From Hymenobacter gummosus (GTDB taxonomy: Bacteria; Bacteroidota; Bacteroidia; Cytophagales; Hymenobacteraceae), in the NCBI RefSeq assembly GCF_003970915.1, contig NZ_RXOF01000014.1, forward strand, positions 124,001 to 188,000: 64,000 nt of DNA, read 5' to 3'. Positions 40,831 to 48,963 of this stretch are shown piece after piece. The position numbers and the translations under genes are program-made. The notes below the pieces were generated by a model that worked only from the letters and a program-made list of their open reading frames with translations, ran no database searches and was not told where the DNA came from. How positions within the stretch are numbered: position 1 is the first letter of the stretch; each line of letters starts with the position of its first letter.

Positions 40831-41823
40831 ATGAGACGAAGTGTACTGGGTTCGTTACTGGTTTTGCTGGCGCTGGCCGGCTGCACCCGCCCGCCTACGC
40901 CGGTGCCCGTTGTCGTTTCGCCGTCTTGGCCGCCGCTACTGGTGCCGCTGCGCCAGCCCGTGACGGGACAGTTGCTGGACGCGGAAACCCGGCAGCCGGT
41001 AGCAGGGCAGTTTGCCTGGGCCAATGTGCCAGGGGAGCTGCAACCCAGCCCCAAGCCGGGGCCGGACATCTACCGCTCGTATTCCGTGGTGGCCGACGCG
41101 CAGGGCTATTTCGCGTTGGCGCCGCGGCTGCCCGCCGCCGATACCGGCAGCACCCTGATCCGTTTGGAGTCGGCCACGCACTTTGGCGAGGGGCGGTGGG
41201 CGCCTAGCCAGCCAGCCAAAATCCTTATCCACCCGTACTTTCGCTACCAGCCCGACAGCTGCCTGGCGGCGGCCGATTCGGTGCATTTCAACCCGCGGGC
41301 GCCCCTGGTCAGCTGGTGGCCGAGCCAGCTTCAGGCCTGGCTGATACACAATCTTGACGCGGCGCCCGGGCGTATGTTGCGTACTCTCCGGCTGCAACGC
41401 CGGCCCCTGCACGATGCGCCCGGCCCGCACCCCAGCATCCCGTTTCGCCTGCGCATCATGGCCGTCGACTCGCTGACCGGCGGCCCGGGCCCGGATTTGC
41501 TGACTGCAAACGTGGTCCTGGGCTTCCCACCATCGGGCGAGTCGTACTTCTTCGCCCTGTGGGATTACCAGATTCCGGTTCCGGCCGGCAGCTTCTACCT
41601 GGGGCTGGAAACACTGATAGCAGGTGACAAATTCTATGTCTTGCACCCGCTGGAAAACTACCGGCCCGTTGGTCCGTTTCTGCGGGCCCCCTGCGCCTTC
41701 GCCGCTACCCGCACCTGGACGCACCCTTACAACTCGAAGCAAGGCTGGCAGCGCCTGCCGGCGGCCCAGAACCCCTGGCCGCGCTACGAAAGCATTATTT
41801 CCCTGGAAATCAGCCCGCGCTAA
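40831..41823 (+). CDS. lipoprotein, first of a paralogous pair
   Basis: A 330-aa lipoprotein (MRRSVLGSLLVLLALAG then CTRPPTPVPV). TGQLLDAETRQPVAGQFAWA is a CarboxypepD_reg-like beta module. The middle and end (DSCLAAADSVHFN, LVSWWPSQLQAWLIHN, LRIMAVDSLTGGPGPDLLTA, DYQIPVPAGSFYLGLE, FLRAPCAFAA, YESIISLEI) match the next gene closely. It would sit on the outer face of a membrane. Function unknown. The ATG is preceded by a TATCTTGC box at about 40816. Confidence 0.75.
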   Translation: MRRSVLGSLLVLLALAGCTRPPTPVPVVVSPSWPPLLVPLRQPVTGQLLDAETRQPVAGQFAWANVPGELQPSPKPGPDIYRSYSVVADAQGYFALAPRLPAADTGSTLIRLESATHFGEGRWAPSQPAKILIHPYFRYQPDSCLAAADSVHFNPRAPLVSWWPSQLQAWLIHNLDAAPGRMLRTLRLQRRPLHDAPGPHPSIPFRLRIMAVDSLTGGPGPDLLTANVVLGFPPSGESYFFALWDYQIPVPAGSFYLGLETLIAGDKFYVLHPLENYRPVGPFLRAPCAFAATRTWTHPYNSKQGWQRLPAAQNPWPRYESIISLEISPR

Positions 41824-41838
41824 CGCCGCCCATTCCTG

Positions 41839-42804
41839 ATGATTCACCGCGCCTGTTTCTGGCCGCTGCTGTTGCTACTGGCCGGCTGCACCCGCCCGCC
41901 CGTTCCCGCGCCCATTCAGGTATCCACCACGGTACCCGAGCGGCTCGTGCCGGTGCGCTACACCGTCGGCGGGCAGGTGCTCGATGCCGACACCCGGCAG
42001 CCCCTGGCCGGCATCCGGGTCAGCGGCCACGGCCACAACCTCACGACCGACGCGCAGGGCCGCTTCGCGTACGAGGAGCTGGCTGCCCGCGGGGCCACCG
42101 CGCCGCGGGAGCTGCGCGTACGCACGCCGCAGTACCTCGGGCAGGTGACGTACCAGCCGGGCCAGGCGCAGCAGCTGACGCTGCTGGTGCAGCGGCGCCA
42201 GCTGCCCCTGAAGGCCTTCAGCTACGAGCCCAACGGCTGCCTGACGGCCGAAGACCGGGTGCATTTCAATGCGCAGGCCACGCTCCCGGCCTGGCCTCCC
42301 AGCCAGCTCCGCGCCTGGTATATCGAAAACCACCAGGCCCGGCCGGGCGACACGCTCTACGCCATTACCCTGCGCGGGGCGCCGGCGCTGGATTTGCTGG
42401 ACGGTGCCCGGGAGCTGATGCGCCTGCGGATTCTGGCCGTCGACCCGGTTACCCGCGGCCCCGGGGCCGATCTGCTGCTGGAAAACAAGCTTGTAGCCTT
42501 CCCCGCCGCCGGTCGGGCCTTTATCTTTTCCCTGCACGAGTACCGCATCGGCGTGCCCGCTGACGGCTTCTTCGTGGGGTTGGAGCTTTATATATCAGGG
42601 AATTTTGCCTCTTATCAGCCAGAGGAGTACCACCGTCCGCAGGGCCAGATGCTGCGCGCCCCTTGCGCTTATGCAGATTCCCGGAGTTGGACGAGCACCT
42701 GGAGGCCTGAAATGACCAGCCTGGCCTGGGAGCCGGTTCCGGCCGCCCATCGGTGCTGGCCGCTGTTTGAAAGCCTGATTAGCCTGGAAACCTGCCACCC
42801 CTGA
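41839..42804 (+). CDS. lipoprotein, second of a paralogous pair
   Basis: A 321-aa lipoprotein (MIHRACFWPLLLLLAG then CTRPPVPAPI), 15 bases after its paralogue and probably co-transcribed. It has the same GGQVLDADTRQPLAGIRVSG module and the same C-terminal series (DRVHFNAQATLPAWPPSQLR, LRILAVDPVTRGPGADLLLE, GFFVGLELYISG, MLRAPCAYADSRSW, FESLISLETC). The C-terminal domain, with the fixed cysteine in RAPCA(F/Y)A, has the length and placement of a DUF4397-like or novel beta domain. I cannot name it. Confidence 0.75.
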   Translation: MIHRACFWPLLLLLAGCTRPPVPAPIQVSTTVPERLVPVRYTVGGQVLDADTRQPLAGIRVSGHGHNLTTDAQGRFAYEELAARGATAPRELRVRTPQYLGQVTYQPGQAQQLTLLVQRRQLPLKAFSYEPNGCLTAEDRVHFNAQATLPAWPPSQLRAWYIENHQARPGDTLYAITLRGAPALDLLDGARELMRLRILAVDPVTRGPGADLLLENKLVAFPAAGRAFIFSLHEYRIGVPADGFFVGLELYISGNFASYQPEEYHRPQGQMLRAPCAYADSRSWTSTWRPEMTSLAWEPVPAAHRCWPLFESLISLETCHP

Positions 42805-42866
42805 CCTCTTTTGCCGCAGCCGACCCGGCTTCCGCCACCAGCCTTCCACCCGCTTACCGCGGCCCG

Positions 42867-43095
42867 CTCGTCACGACGAGTAGCTTATTGCACCGCTACA
42901 ACAGCTTACTCGTCACGACGACCAGGGCCTTGCAGCGCTACGACGGCTTACTCGTCACGACGACCAAGCCGTTGCAGTGCTACAAGGGGCTACTCGTCGC
43001 GACGAGTGAGGCGTTGCAGTGCTACAAGGGCTTACTCGTCACGACGACCAAGGCCTTGCACCGTTACAAGGGGCTGCTCGTCGTGACGACCTGCG
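42867..43095. repeat. 42-bp tandem repeat with a hairpin box in each unit
   Basis: CTCGTCACGACGA-type boxes (palindromic CTCGTC/GACGAG) begin at 42867, 42909, 42951, 42993, 43035 and 43077, exactly 42 bases apart. Between them run TTGCAGTGCTACAAGGGCTT-like stretches that vary slightly. There are no unique spacers. The stretch 42805-43115 has no convincing gene, although a frame with 14-residue repeats (TKALQCYKGLLVTT) is open on the plus strand. Confidence 0.85.
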
Positions 43096-43115
43096 GGAAT
43101 CAAAGACGGGTTTGG

Positions 43116-43580
43116 CTAAAAATCAGGACTTTCCCCCTCGTCGACGCGCCGCAAGCTCACCGAGTTGATGCAGTAGCGCAGTCCGGCTGGTTCGGGGCCG
43201 TCGGGAAAGACGTGGCCGAGGTGGCCCTGGCACACGTTGCAGCGCACCTCCACGCGCTGCATGTGGTGCGAGTCGTCGAAGTGGTAGCTGATGACGTTGC
43301 GGGCCGCCGGCTGGGTGAAGCTGGGCCAGCCCGATATGGCGCGGTACCGAGCCGCCCTACCGCAACGCCTACTGCCGCAGCCGGCGCAGAGGTAGCGGCC
43401 GGGCTCGTAGCTGCGGCAGTAGGCGTTGCGGTAGGGCGGCTCGGTACCGCGCCCGCGCAGCACGGCGTACTGCTCCGGCGTCAGCCGCCGGGCCCATTCC
43501 GGCTCGGGCAGCTCCAGGCGCCGGGGCGGCTCGGGGTTGCTGTACTTGGCGTATTTAAGGACGTCGGCCCAGCGGAACAT
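43116..43580 (-). CDS. msrB: peptide methionine-(R)-S-oxide reductase with internal inverted duplication
   Basis: A 154-aa protein. MsrB marks are the zinc pairs C65-x-x-C68 and C114-x-x-C117, SGWPSFTQPA, HFDDSHHMQRVEVRCNVCQG, LGHVFPDGP and the catalytic cysteine C137 in RYCINS. It reduces methionine-R-sulfoxide with thioredoxin. Residues 69-81 (SRRCGRAARYRA) replace the usual TPLF-x-x-x-x-KF-x-S loop. That DNA (43338-43381) is the exact inverted copy of 43410-43453, which encodes the GRGTEPPYRNAYCRS just upstream. The frame is kept and all metal and catalytic residues are present, so it may still work. Confidence 0.85.
   Translation of the reverse strand: MFRWADVLKYAKYSNPEPPRRLELPEPEWARRLTPEQYAVLRGRGTEPPYRNAYCRSYEPGRYLCAGCGSRRCGRAARYRAISGWPSFTQPAARNVISYHFDDSHHMQRVEVRCNVCQGHLGHVFPDGPEPAGLRYCINSVSLRRVDEGESPDF
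43338..43453. repeat. perfect 44-bp inverted repeat with 28-base spacer inside msrB
   Basis: 43338-43381 and 43410-43453 are perfect inverse complements. The outer copy codes normal MsrB residues 43-57 and the inner copy an aberrant loop, so the inner one is the derived sequence. Confidence 0.9.
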
Positions 43581-43616
43581 GAGGTTGGCAGGAGCTAGGA
43601 GCTAAGAAAGCTACGA

Positions 43617-43797
43617 TTAGCTCCCCTCCTCAGATGAGGAGGGGTTGGGGGTGGTTGAAAAACCAGAGCTAGAAATTACTTGTGGCAGTCAGCACGCGAG
43701 ATGTCTCGACAAGCTCGACATGACGCCCTTGTACGGCCGTGCAACGACTGGTCAACCACCCCTAGCCCCTCCTCAGCTGAGGAGGGGAACTAGCCGT
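43617..43797. repeat. repeat family A, copy 6, with inverted inner module
   Basis: Palindromes with cores CCTCAGATGAGG (left) and CCTCAGCTGAGG (right), flanks GGTTGGGGGTGGTTGAAAAA and TCAACCACCCC. The inner module reads CAGCACGCGAGATGTCTCGA then CAAGCTCGACATGACGCC, the same orientation as copy 4. It fills the 240-base gap between msrB and the GNAT gene. Confidence 0.85.
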
Positions 43798-43821
43798 AGC
43801 CTCTAGCTTTTGGCCTTAAGT

Positions 43822-44355
43822 CTAGCTTTTTGCTTCCACGGCCTTTGCCAGCACCTGCAGCGTGAGCTGCTGCCGGGTCTGGCCGGCGCCGTGTTCGGCG
43901 TGCAGGGGGCGGGTTTCGCCGGTGGGCCGGTAGCCGCGGCGGGCGTACCAGGCCAGCAGGTCGGGGCGCTCGGCCAGCACGGTCATCTGCACGGCGCTCA
44001 GGCCCTGGCGGCGGGCGTAATCTTCGGCGGCGGCCAGCAGCTGCCGGCCGATGCCCCCGGCCTGCCGCGCCGGGTCGACGGCCAGCAGGCCCAGGTACAG
44101 CAGCGGGGGCTGGGCTTCGAGGTACACGCTGCCGACCAGCGCCCCGGCCGCGTCGCGGGCGGTGAGGATGCGGGCCCCGGGCGTGGTCAGCAGCGCCTGC
44201 AGGGCCGGCGCGTCGGTGCGGGGGCCGCTGAGCAGGTGGGCTTCGTGGGTCCAGCCGGGGGCGGCGTCGGTGCCGCGGTAGGCGCGGTTGATGAGGGTTT
44301 GCAGCGCCGCAAGGTCGGCAGAGGTAGCCGGGGCGAAGTACAGGGCGAGGCTCAT
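43822..44355 (-). CDS. GNAT family N-acetyltransferase
   Basis: A 177-aa protein with the GNAT fold. AALQTLINRAYRGTDAAPGW at the start, LLYLGLLAVDPARQAGGIGR with the acetyl-CoA loop (R-Q-A-G-G-I-G-R), and LLAAAEDYARRQGLSAVQMT followed by LLAWYARRGYRPTGETRPLH. It transfers an acetyl group from acetyl-CoA to an amine; the substrate is unknown. It lies 9 bases after the LRR-kinase gene on the same strand, so the two are probably one transcript. Confidence 0.88.
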   Translation of the reverse strand: MSLALYFAPATSADLAALQTLINRAYRGTDAAPGWTHEAHLLSGPRTDAPALQALLTTPGARILTARDAAGALVGSVYLEAQPPLLYLGLLAVDPARQAGGIGRQLLAAAEDYARRQGLSAVQMTVLAERPDLLAWYARRGYRPTGETRPLHAEHGAGQTRQQLTLQVLAKAVEAKS

Positions 44356-44364
44356 GCGACGGGT

Positions 44365-45723
44365 TCAGGCGGGGTGGGTGGCGGTGTGAATCAGCTCGTG
44401 CTCTATTTCGGCAAACAGCGGCCGGCGGGCCGTTTCGGGCTGCACGCAGCGGCGCTGCAGCTCCCAGAGCGGCGCGGGCACCGGCTCGGCGCAGTGGCTC
44501 AGCAGCTCCTCCAGCAGGCAGCCGAAGGCCCGCACTTCCAGCTGCTGCAGGGCCCGGGCCTCGGCCGTACCGGGCGCGAAGAAGCTGGCGGCGCCGAAGT
44601 CGCCGAGCAGGGCGTGGCCGTCGGTGGGGCGCACGAGGATGTTGTGGGCGTACAGGTCGCCGTGCAGGATGCCCTGGGCGTGCAGGTGCGCCCCCACCGC
44701 GGCCATGCCCCGGGCGATGCGCAGGGCCACGAGCAGGCTGAAGGCCGTGCCGGCCGCGTACACGTCGCGGGTGCAGGTGGCGAAGCTTGGCGGCCCGGCC
44801 AGGGTATGAAACGCCGGGTCAATCAGCTCCAGCACCAGCCCTTCGGCCCCGGCCGGGTGCCCCTCGATGCGCCCGTCGACGGCAATCAGGTGGGGGTGGC
44901 GGCCGGCGCTCAGGCAGGCGTCCATTTCGCTGCGCGGCAGCCCGTCACTGGTGACGGCGCCCTTGAACAGCTTCACGGCCACCGCCGACGGGGCGCTGCG
45001 GCGCGGCCAGTCGGCCCGGTAAATCACGCCCGAAGCGCCCTCGCCGAGCTGCTGCTGCAGGGTCAGGGCCGACCACGGAATGCCGGGCGCGGGGTGCGCG
45101 GCCACCACGGCGGCTTCGCTACGGTCGGCAAAGGGGTTGCCGGCGTAGGCCAGCCAGCTCAGGCGCGGCAGAGTCAGCAGCCACTCGGGCAGGCTCTCGA
45201 GGCGGTTGGCGGCGATGCGCAGCAGCTCTAGGCGCTGGCACTGGGCCAGCTCGGCGGGCAGCGCGCGCAGCTGGTTGCCGGCCAGCATCAGCTTCTGCAG
45301 CTGGCTGCACCGGCCGATTGCGGGCGGCAGGCTTTCGAGCTGGTTGTCGGTCAGGATCAGCCAGCGCAGCCGGGGCGGCAGCGCCGCGGCGGGCAGGCGG
45401 CGGATGCGGTTGGCCTTGAAGCCCACCATGCTCAGGGCGGGGCACTGGCCCAGGGCGACGGGCACTTCCTCGAACTGGTTGTCGGAGCAGAACAGGATGC
45501 GCAGCCGGTGCAGGCGGCCCAGGTCGGCGGGCAGCTCGCGCAGCTGGTTGCCGCTGAGGTTGAGGATTTCCAGCGTGTCGGCCAGGGCGAAGATTTCCGA
45601 CGGAAACTCGGTGAGGCCTTCGGATAAATCCAGGCGGGTACTGCCGGCGAGCTGGCCGGCGCGAAGCTGCTCCAAAGTGTGCATGCGGGCAAAGGTCGGC
45701 ACTGGGGCGCTGGGTTGCGACAT
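44365..45723 (-). CDS. leucine-rich-repeat protein kinase
   Basis: A 452-aa protein. About residues 28-205 are LRRs of the bacterial type (LEILNLSGNQLRELPADLGR, LRILFCSDNQFEEVPVALGQ, LQKLMLAGNQLRALPAELAQ). A protein kinase domain follows: glycine loop GEGASGVIY (about 228), VAVKLF, catalytic loop HGDLYAHNIL and metal motif GDFGAAS. The HRD is HGD and lacks the arginine, as in some bacterial kinases. The region after GDFG is short. It should be a cytoplasmic Ser/Thr kinase that reads a partner through the LRRs. The partner is unknown; the GNAT gene downstream is a candidate. Confidence 0.85.
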   Translation of the reverse strand: MSQPSAPVPTFARMHTLEQLRAGQLAGSTRLDLSEGLTEFPSEIFALADTLEILNLSGNQLRELPADLGRLHRLRILFCSDNQFEEVPVALGQCPALSMVGFKANRIRRLPAAALPPRLRWLILTDNQLESLPPAIGRCSQLQKLMLAGNQLRALPAELAQCQRLELLRIAANRLESLPEWLLTLPRLSWLAYAGNPFADRSEAAVVAAHPAPGIPWSALTLQQQLGEGASGVIYRADWPRRSAPSAVAVKLFKGAVTSDGLPRSEMDACLSAGRHPHLIAVDGRIEGHPAGAEGLVLELIDPAFHTLAGPPSFATCTRDVYAAGTAFSLLVALRIARGMAAVGAHLHAQGILHGDLYAHNILVRPTDGHALLGDFGAASFFAPGTAEARALQQLEVRAFGCLLEELLSHCAEPVPAPLWELQRRCVQPETARRPLFAEIEHELIHTATHPA

Positions 45724-45800
45724 TGCGGCCCGGCAACCCGCGCGGGCGAGGTTTCTCGCAGAGGTTCGCAGAAGGGGCGCGGAGGCTCGCAGAGGTCGTG

Positions 45801-46532
45801 CTAGGGCTTCAGCGTCAGCTCGAAGGGCAGGCGGCGCACTTTCGCGTCGTTGCCGCGCTGGTTCATCAGCTCCTCGATGCTGCCCAGCTCCAGGCTCAGC
45901 TTGCCGGGCGCCAGCCAGTGGCCGTCCAGCACGAAGTAGTTTTCCAGCCGCACCTGCTTTAGCAGCTGCAGCTGTCCGGCCTGCACGCGCCAGAGCTGGA
46001 AGCCGGGGTAGCAGTCCTCAAACACTCGAAAACAATCGTTCTGCCGGGCAAACAGCAGGGTCCCGGTTCCGTTGAGGTGGGGCTCGTTGCCAACTTCCGT
46101 CACCCGGCCGCTCCGCCGGTTCAGCAGCAGCTGTTTCGTGCTTTCCCAGGCTTCCTTGGTTACCCACACCAGCTCTGTTTTCGGCTCGAAGCCCCGGTAG
46201 TGGTAGGTCACAAACGAGGTTTCGTCGTTTGGCCGGGCGGGAATATTCTGCAGCTGCACGGCTTTACCGCTGCTCAGCTGCACCCGCACCCCGGCCTTAG
46301 TTTCGGTAGCCGCGGCCGCAGATTTGCTGAACGCAGCCTCCTGCCCCTTGCCCGCCGCCCCGGCCGCCGCAGGCGTCACGGTACCCACGGCCCCGACGGC
46401 CCGCTGCAGCTCGGCCAGTGCGCCGGGAGCGGCCACAGCCGGCCACGGCGCCGGCCGGCGGGCGGAAAACGACGGGGCCAAGCCACCCGGCAAGGCGAGA
46501 ATCACAGCAATTGAAAATAGCAGCAGACGCAT
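45801..46532 (-). CDS. exported protein of unknown function
   Basis: About 243 aa from MRLLLFSIAVILALPGGLAP at 46532 (other starts lie up to 19 codons upstream, but this one begins at the signal peptide). After an Ala-rich linker (VTPAAAGAAGKGQEAAFSKS) comes a beta-rich domain: VRVQLSSGKAVQLQNIPARP, ETSFVTYHYRGFEPKTELVW, NGTGTLLFARQNDCFRVFED and FVLDGHWLAPGKLSLELGSI. No family is recognised. Two cysteines (DCFRVFEDCY) may form a disulfide. Confidence 0.6.
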   Translation of the reverse strand: MRLLLFSIAVILALPGGLAPSFSARRPAPWPAVAAPGALAELQRAVGAVGTVTPAAAGAAGKGQEAAFSKSAAAATETKAGVRVQLSSGKAVQLQNIPARPNDETSFVTYHYRGFEPKTELVWVTKEAWESTKQLLLNRRSGRVTEVGNEPHLNGTGTLLFARQNDCFRVFEDCYPGFQLWRVQAGQLQLLKQVRLENYFVLDGHWLAPGKLSLELGSIEELMNQRGNDAKVRRLPFELTLKP

Positions 46533-46547
46533 CGGAACGAGCATAAA

Positions 46548-46579
46548 GAAGCCCGCGAAAGTAGCGTTTCGCGGGCTTC
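46548..46579 (-). terminator. hairpin terminator of the NCS1 permease gene
   Basis: GAAGCCCGCGAAA (46548-46560) pairs perfectly with TTTCGCGGGCTTC (46567-46579) around a 6-base loop, with a T-rich tail on the minus strand. It lies just past the stop of the NCS1 gene. Confidence 0.75.
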
Positions 46580-46601
46580 CGGTCGGCATTCGGGGCCGCA
46601 G

Positions 46602-48104
46602 CTACGCGGCTACCACCGGCGGGGCGGCCGGCACCGGGCGGCGCTGCGGGCGCATCAGCAGCACGTAGAGGCCGCCAGCGAGGAAGAAGCCGACAAACCA
46701 GGCGTAGCTGTAGAGCCCGCTCAGCCAGGGCCACACCGCCCCGGCCGGCAGGGCGCCCACGGCCTGCAGAAAGCCCGGAATATTGGGCAGCACGCCCAGT
46801 ACCAGCGCCCAGATGGCGGCGTAGTTGACGCCGTGGCGGTACTGGTAGCGGCCGTCGTGGCGGTAGAGGTCGGGCACCACGAGCTGCTGTTGGCGCAGCA
46901 GGTAGTAGTCGGCTATCATGATGCCGCCGATGGGGCCGAGCAGGGCCGAGTAGCCCACCAGCCAGGTGAAAATAAAGCCCGAGGGGTCGGCAATGAGCTT
47001 CCAGGGAAAGATGAGCAGGCCCAGCACCCCGGTGATGTAGCCGCCGGTCTTGAAGCTGATGCGCTGCGGGTCGAGGTTGGCAAAGTCGTTGGCGGGGCTG
47101 ACGATGTTGGCGGCAATGTTGGTGGCCAGGGTGCTCAGGGCCACGGCCAGCATGGCTAGGCTCACCAGCAGCTTGCTGTCGAAGCGGCCGGCCAGCACCA
47201 CCGGGTCCCAGATGGTCTGCCCGTAAATCACCAGCGTGGCCGAGGTGACGACCACGCCCACGAAGGAAAACAGCGTCATGGAAGTCGGCAGGCCCAGCGC
47301 CTGGCCTAGCGCCTGGGCGCGCTGCGAGGTGGCGTAGCGGGTGAAGTCGGGAATGTTCAGCGAGAGAGTGGCCCAGAAGCCCACCATGCCGGTGAGCGAG
47401 GGAAAGAAGAAAGCCCAGAACGCGGCGGACGAGGCAAAACGGGCCGGCTGGCTCAGAATCGGGCCCAGCCCGTGGCCCGCCGAAATGGCCCAGAACAGCA
47501 AAGCCAGCGCCGCCACGGGCAGAAAAAACGCCTTGAACACCAGCAGCTTCCGGATGCTGTCGACGCCGAGGTAGACCACGTACATGTTCAGCGCCCAGAA
47601 CAGCAGGAAGGTCAGGGCCGGGCCGGTGGCCAGGCCCCAGGAGGCCGGAAACACGGCCGGCAGCCTGCCCAGGCCGGGCCACCAGAGCACGGCCATCTGG
47701 TAGAGGGCAAAGCCGCCAATCCACGTCTGGATACCAAACCAGCCGCAGGCAATGATGGCCCGCAGCAGGGCCGGCACGTTGGCCCCGCGCACCCCGAACG
47801 AAGCCCGCGCAAAGACCGGGAACGGAATGCCGTATTTGGTGCCGGCGTGGCCATTGAGCAGCATGGGCACCAGCACCACTACGTTGCCCAGGAAGATGGT
47901 CACCAGTGCCTGCCACCAGTTCATGCCGCCCTGAATCAGCGAGGAGGCCAGCATGTAGGTAGGAATGCACAGGCTCATGCTGATCCACAGGGCGGCGTAG
48001 TTCCAGGTAGTCCAGGTGCGGGCGGCCGGAGCCACCGGGGCCAGGTCTTCGCTGAGCAAATCGGGGCTGGGCGCGGCGGCAGGGAGTGGTTGCGGGGAAG
48101 TCAT
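46602..48104 (-). CDS. NCS1 family nucleobase/hydantoin/allantoin permease
   Basis: A 500-aa protein with about 12 membrane helices. NCS1 phrases include WTTWNYAALWISMSLCIPTY, GIPFPVFARASFGVRGANVP, ALLRAIIACGWFGIQTWIGG, LSLNIPDFTRYATSQRAQAL and GPIGGIMIADYYLLRQQQL. It is closest in layout to Mhp1/PucI/allantoin transporters (Na+ or H+ symport). The soluble N-terminus is proline-rich (MTSPQPLPAAAPSPDLL). No purine, pyrimidine or thiamine gene is adjacent, so the substrate is not determined. I looked for a TPP riboswitch upstream and found none. Confidence 0.9.
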   Translation of the reverse strand: MTSPQPLPAAAPSPDLLSEDLAPVAPAARTWTTWNYAALWISMSLCIPTYMLASSLIQGGMNWWQALVTIFLGNVVVLVPMLLNGHAGTKYGIPFPVFARASFGVRGANVPALLRAIIACGWFGIQTWIGGFALYQMAVLWWPGLGRLPAVFPASWGLATGPALTFLLFWALNMYVVYLGVDSIRKLLVFKAFFLPVAALALLFWAISAGHGLGPILSQPARFASSAAFWAFFFPSLTGMVGFWATLSLNIPDFTRYATSQRAQALGQALGLPTSMTLFSFVGVVVTSATLVIYGQTIWDPVVLAGRFDSKLLVSLAMLAVALSTLATNIAANIVSPANDFANLDPQRISFKTGGYITGVLGLLIFPWKLIADPSGFIFTWLVGYSALLGPIGGIMIADYYLLRQQQLVVPDLYRHDGRYQYRHGVNYAAIWALVLGVLPNIPGFLQAVGALPAGAVWPWLSGLYSYAWFVGFFLAGGLYVLLMRPQRRPVPAAPPVVAA

Positions 48105-48279
48105 GGCGGGGCGGGGGCAGAGTTACCCCGTAAATAAAGCATAATCAGGATATGATTAATCCTCACCGGCTTTGAATAAGGAGCTGTTTCGCCGAGCGGG
48201 GCCAGCGTTGGAAACCTACCGCCGCTTGATTAGCTTCGGCGCTCCATGCCCGGTGTTCGTGGCTTATCCTTTTTCACTC

Positions 48280-48891
48280 ATGCCTCAGTTCTTGCGCAGC
48301 GCCCTGCTGCTGCCCCTCTCTGCCCTGCTCCTGCTCGGCTGCAAAAAAGAAGAAGAAGCCCCAGTCGAGCCGGTGGTGCCGCTGGCCGTGGGCAACAGCT
48401 GGACCTACAAAGTCACCAACTACGCCCCCTGGGGCCCGGCCACCGACAGCCTCACCTTTACCCGCTCGGTGGTGAAGGACACCATCATCAGCAAGGGCCA
48501 GTGGTTTATCACCAATGACCGCCTGATTGTGCGCAACGACGCCGACGGCTACGTGATTTACATGCGCGGCTCCAAGGAATCAAACATTCTGTACTCCCGC
48601 ACCCGCAACAACATCATGTACGGCTACGACTACCCCAACTACCGGCTGTGGGTGCAGAGCCTGAAAAACGAAACCCTGGAGCCCGTCCCGCAGTCGGCCG
48701 CCGGCTACTCGGCCTACCGCTACGACATCAGCTACCAGTACGAATTTACCGGGGTGTCGACGCCCTCGGTGCAGAAGCGCCAGGCCTACGTGACGCCCGG
48801 CGTCGGCCTGGTGCGCGAAGTGCGCTACTACCGCGACCAGCCCACGCAGCTGCAGCAGCGCACCGAGCTGCTGAGCTACCACCTGCACTAA
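48280..48891 (+). CDS. lipoprotein with beta-sheet domain
   Basis: A 203-aa lipoprotein (MPQFLRSALLLPLSALLLL then GCKKEEEAPV). The mature part is a beta-rich domain: PLAVGNSWTYKVTNYAPWGP, TRSVVKDTIISKGQWFITND, YVIYMRGSKESNILYS and QAYVTPGVGLVREVRYYRDQ. The phrase (V/L)GNSWTYK is common in Bacteroidota secreted lipoproteins with a sandwich fold. Earlier in-frame starts (to 48172) exist but leave the signal peptide internal. Function unknown. Confidence 0.72.
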   Translation: MPQFLRSALLLPLSALLLLGCKKEEEAPVEPVVPLAVGNSWTYKVTNYAPWGPATDSLTFTRSVVKDTIISKGQWFITNDRLIVRNDADGYVIYMRGSKESNILYSRTRNNIMYGYDYPNYRLWVQSLKNETLEPVPQSAAGYSAYRYDISYQYEFTGVSTPSVQKRQAYVTPGVGLVREVRYYRDQPTQLQQRTELLSYHLH

Positions 48892-48908
48892 GGCCGCTGT
48901 CAGCCCTG

Positions 48909-48945
48909 AAAAAAGGCCGCGCCCGTTAAGGAACGCGGCCTTTTT
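48909..48945. terminator. bidirectional hairpin terminator
   Basis: AAAAAAGGCCGCG (48909-48921) pairs with CGCGGCCTTTTT (48934-48945) around a 12-base loop. It separates two convergent genes (lipoprotein and SelO), and its A/T-runs suit both directions. Confidence 0.8.
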
Positions 48946-48963
48946 CGTGGAATACGCCGGCGG

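Noticed and set aside
42867-43095. CRISPR array (repeat boxes at regular spacing)
   Set aside because: The sequences between boxes are near-identical copies, not unique spacers, and no cas gene is near.
43810-45231. 473-codon plus-strand frame opposite the GNAT and LRR-kinase genes
   Set aside because: It is the Gly/Val/Gln-rich antisense shadow of two well-supported genes.
48105-48279. TPP or purine riboswitch upstream of the NCS1 permease
   Set aside because: No CUGAGA or ACCUGA-type thi-box core and no purine three-way junction; only a short AGGAT/ATCCT hairpin is seen.
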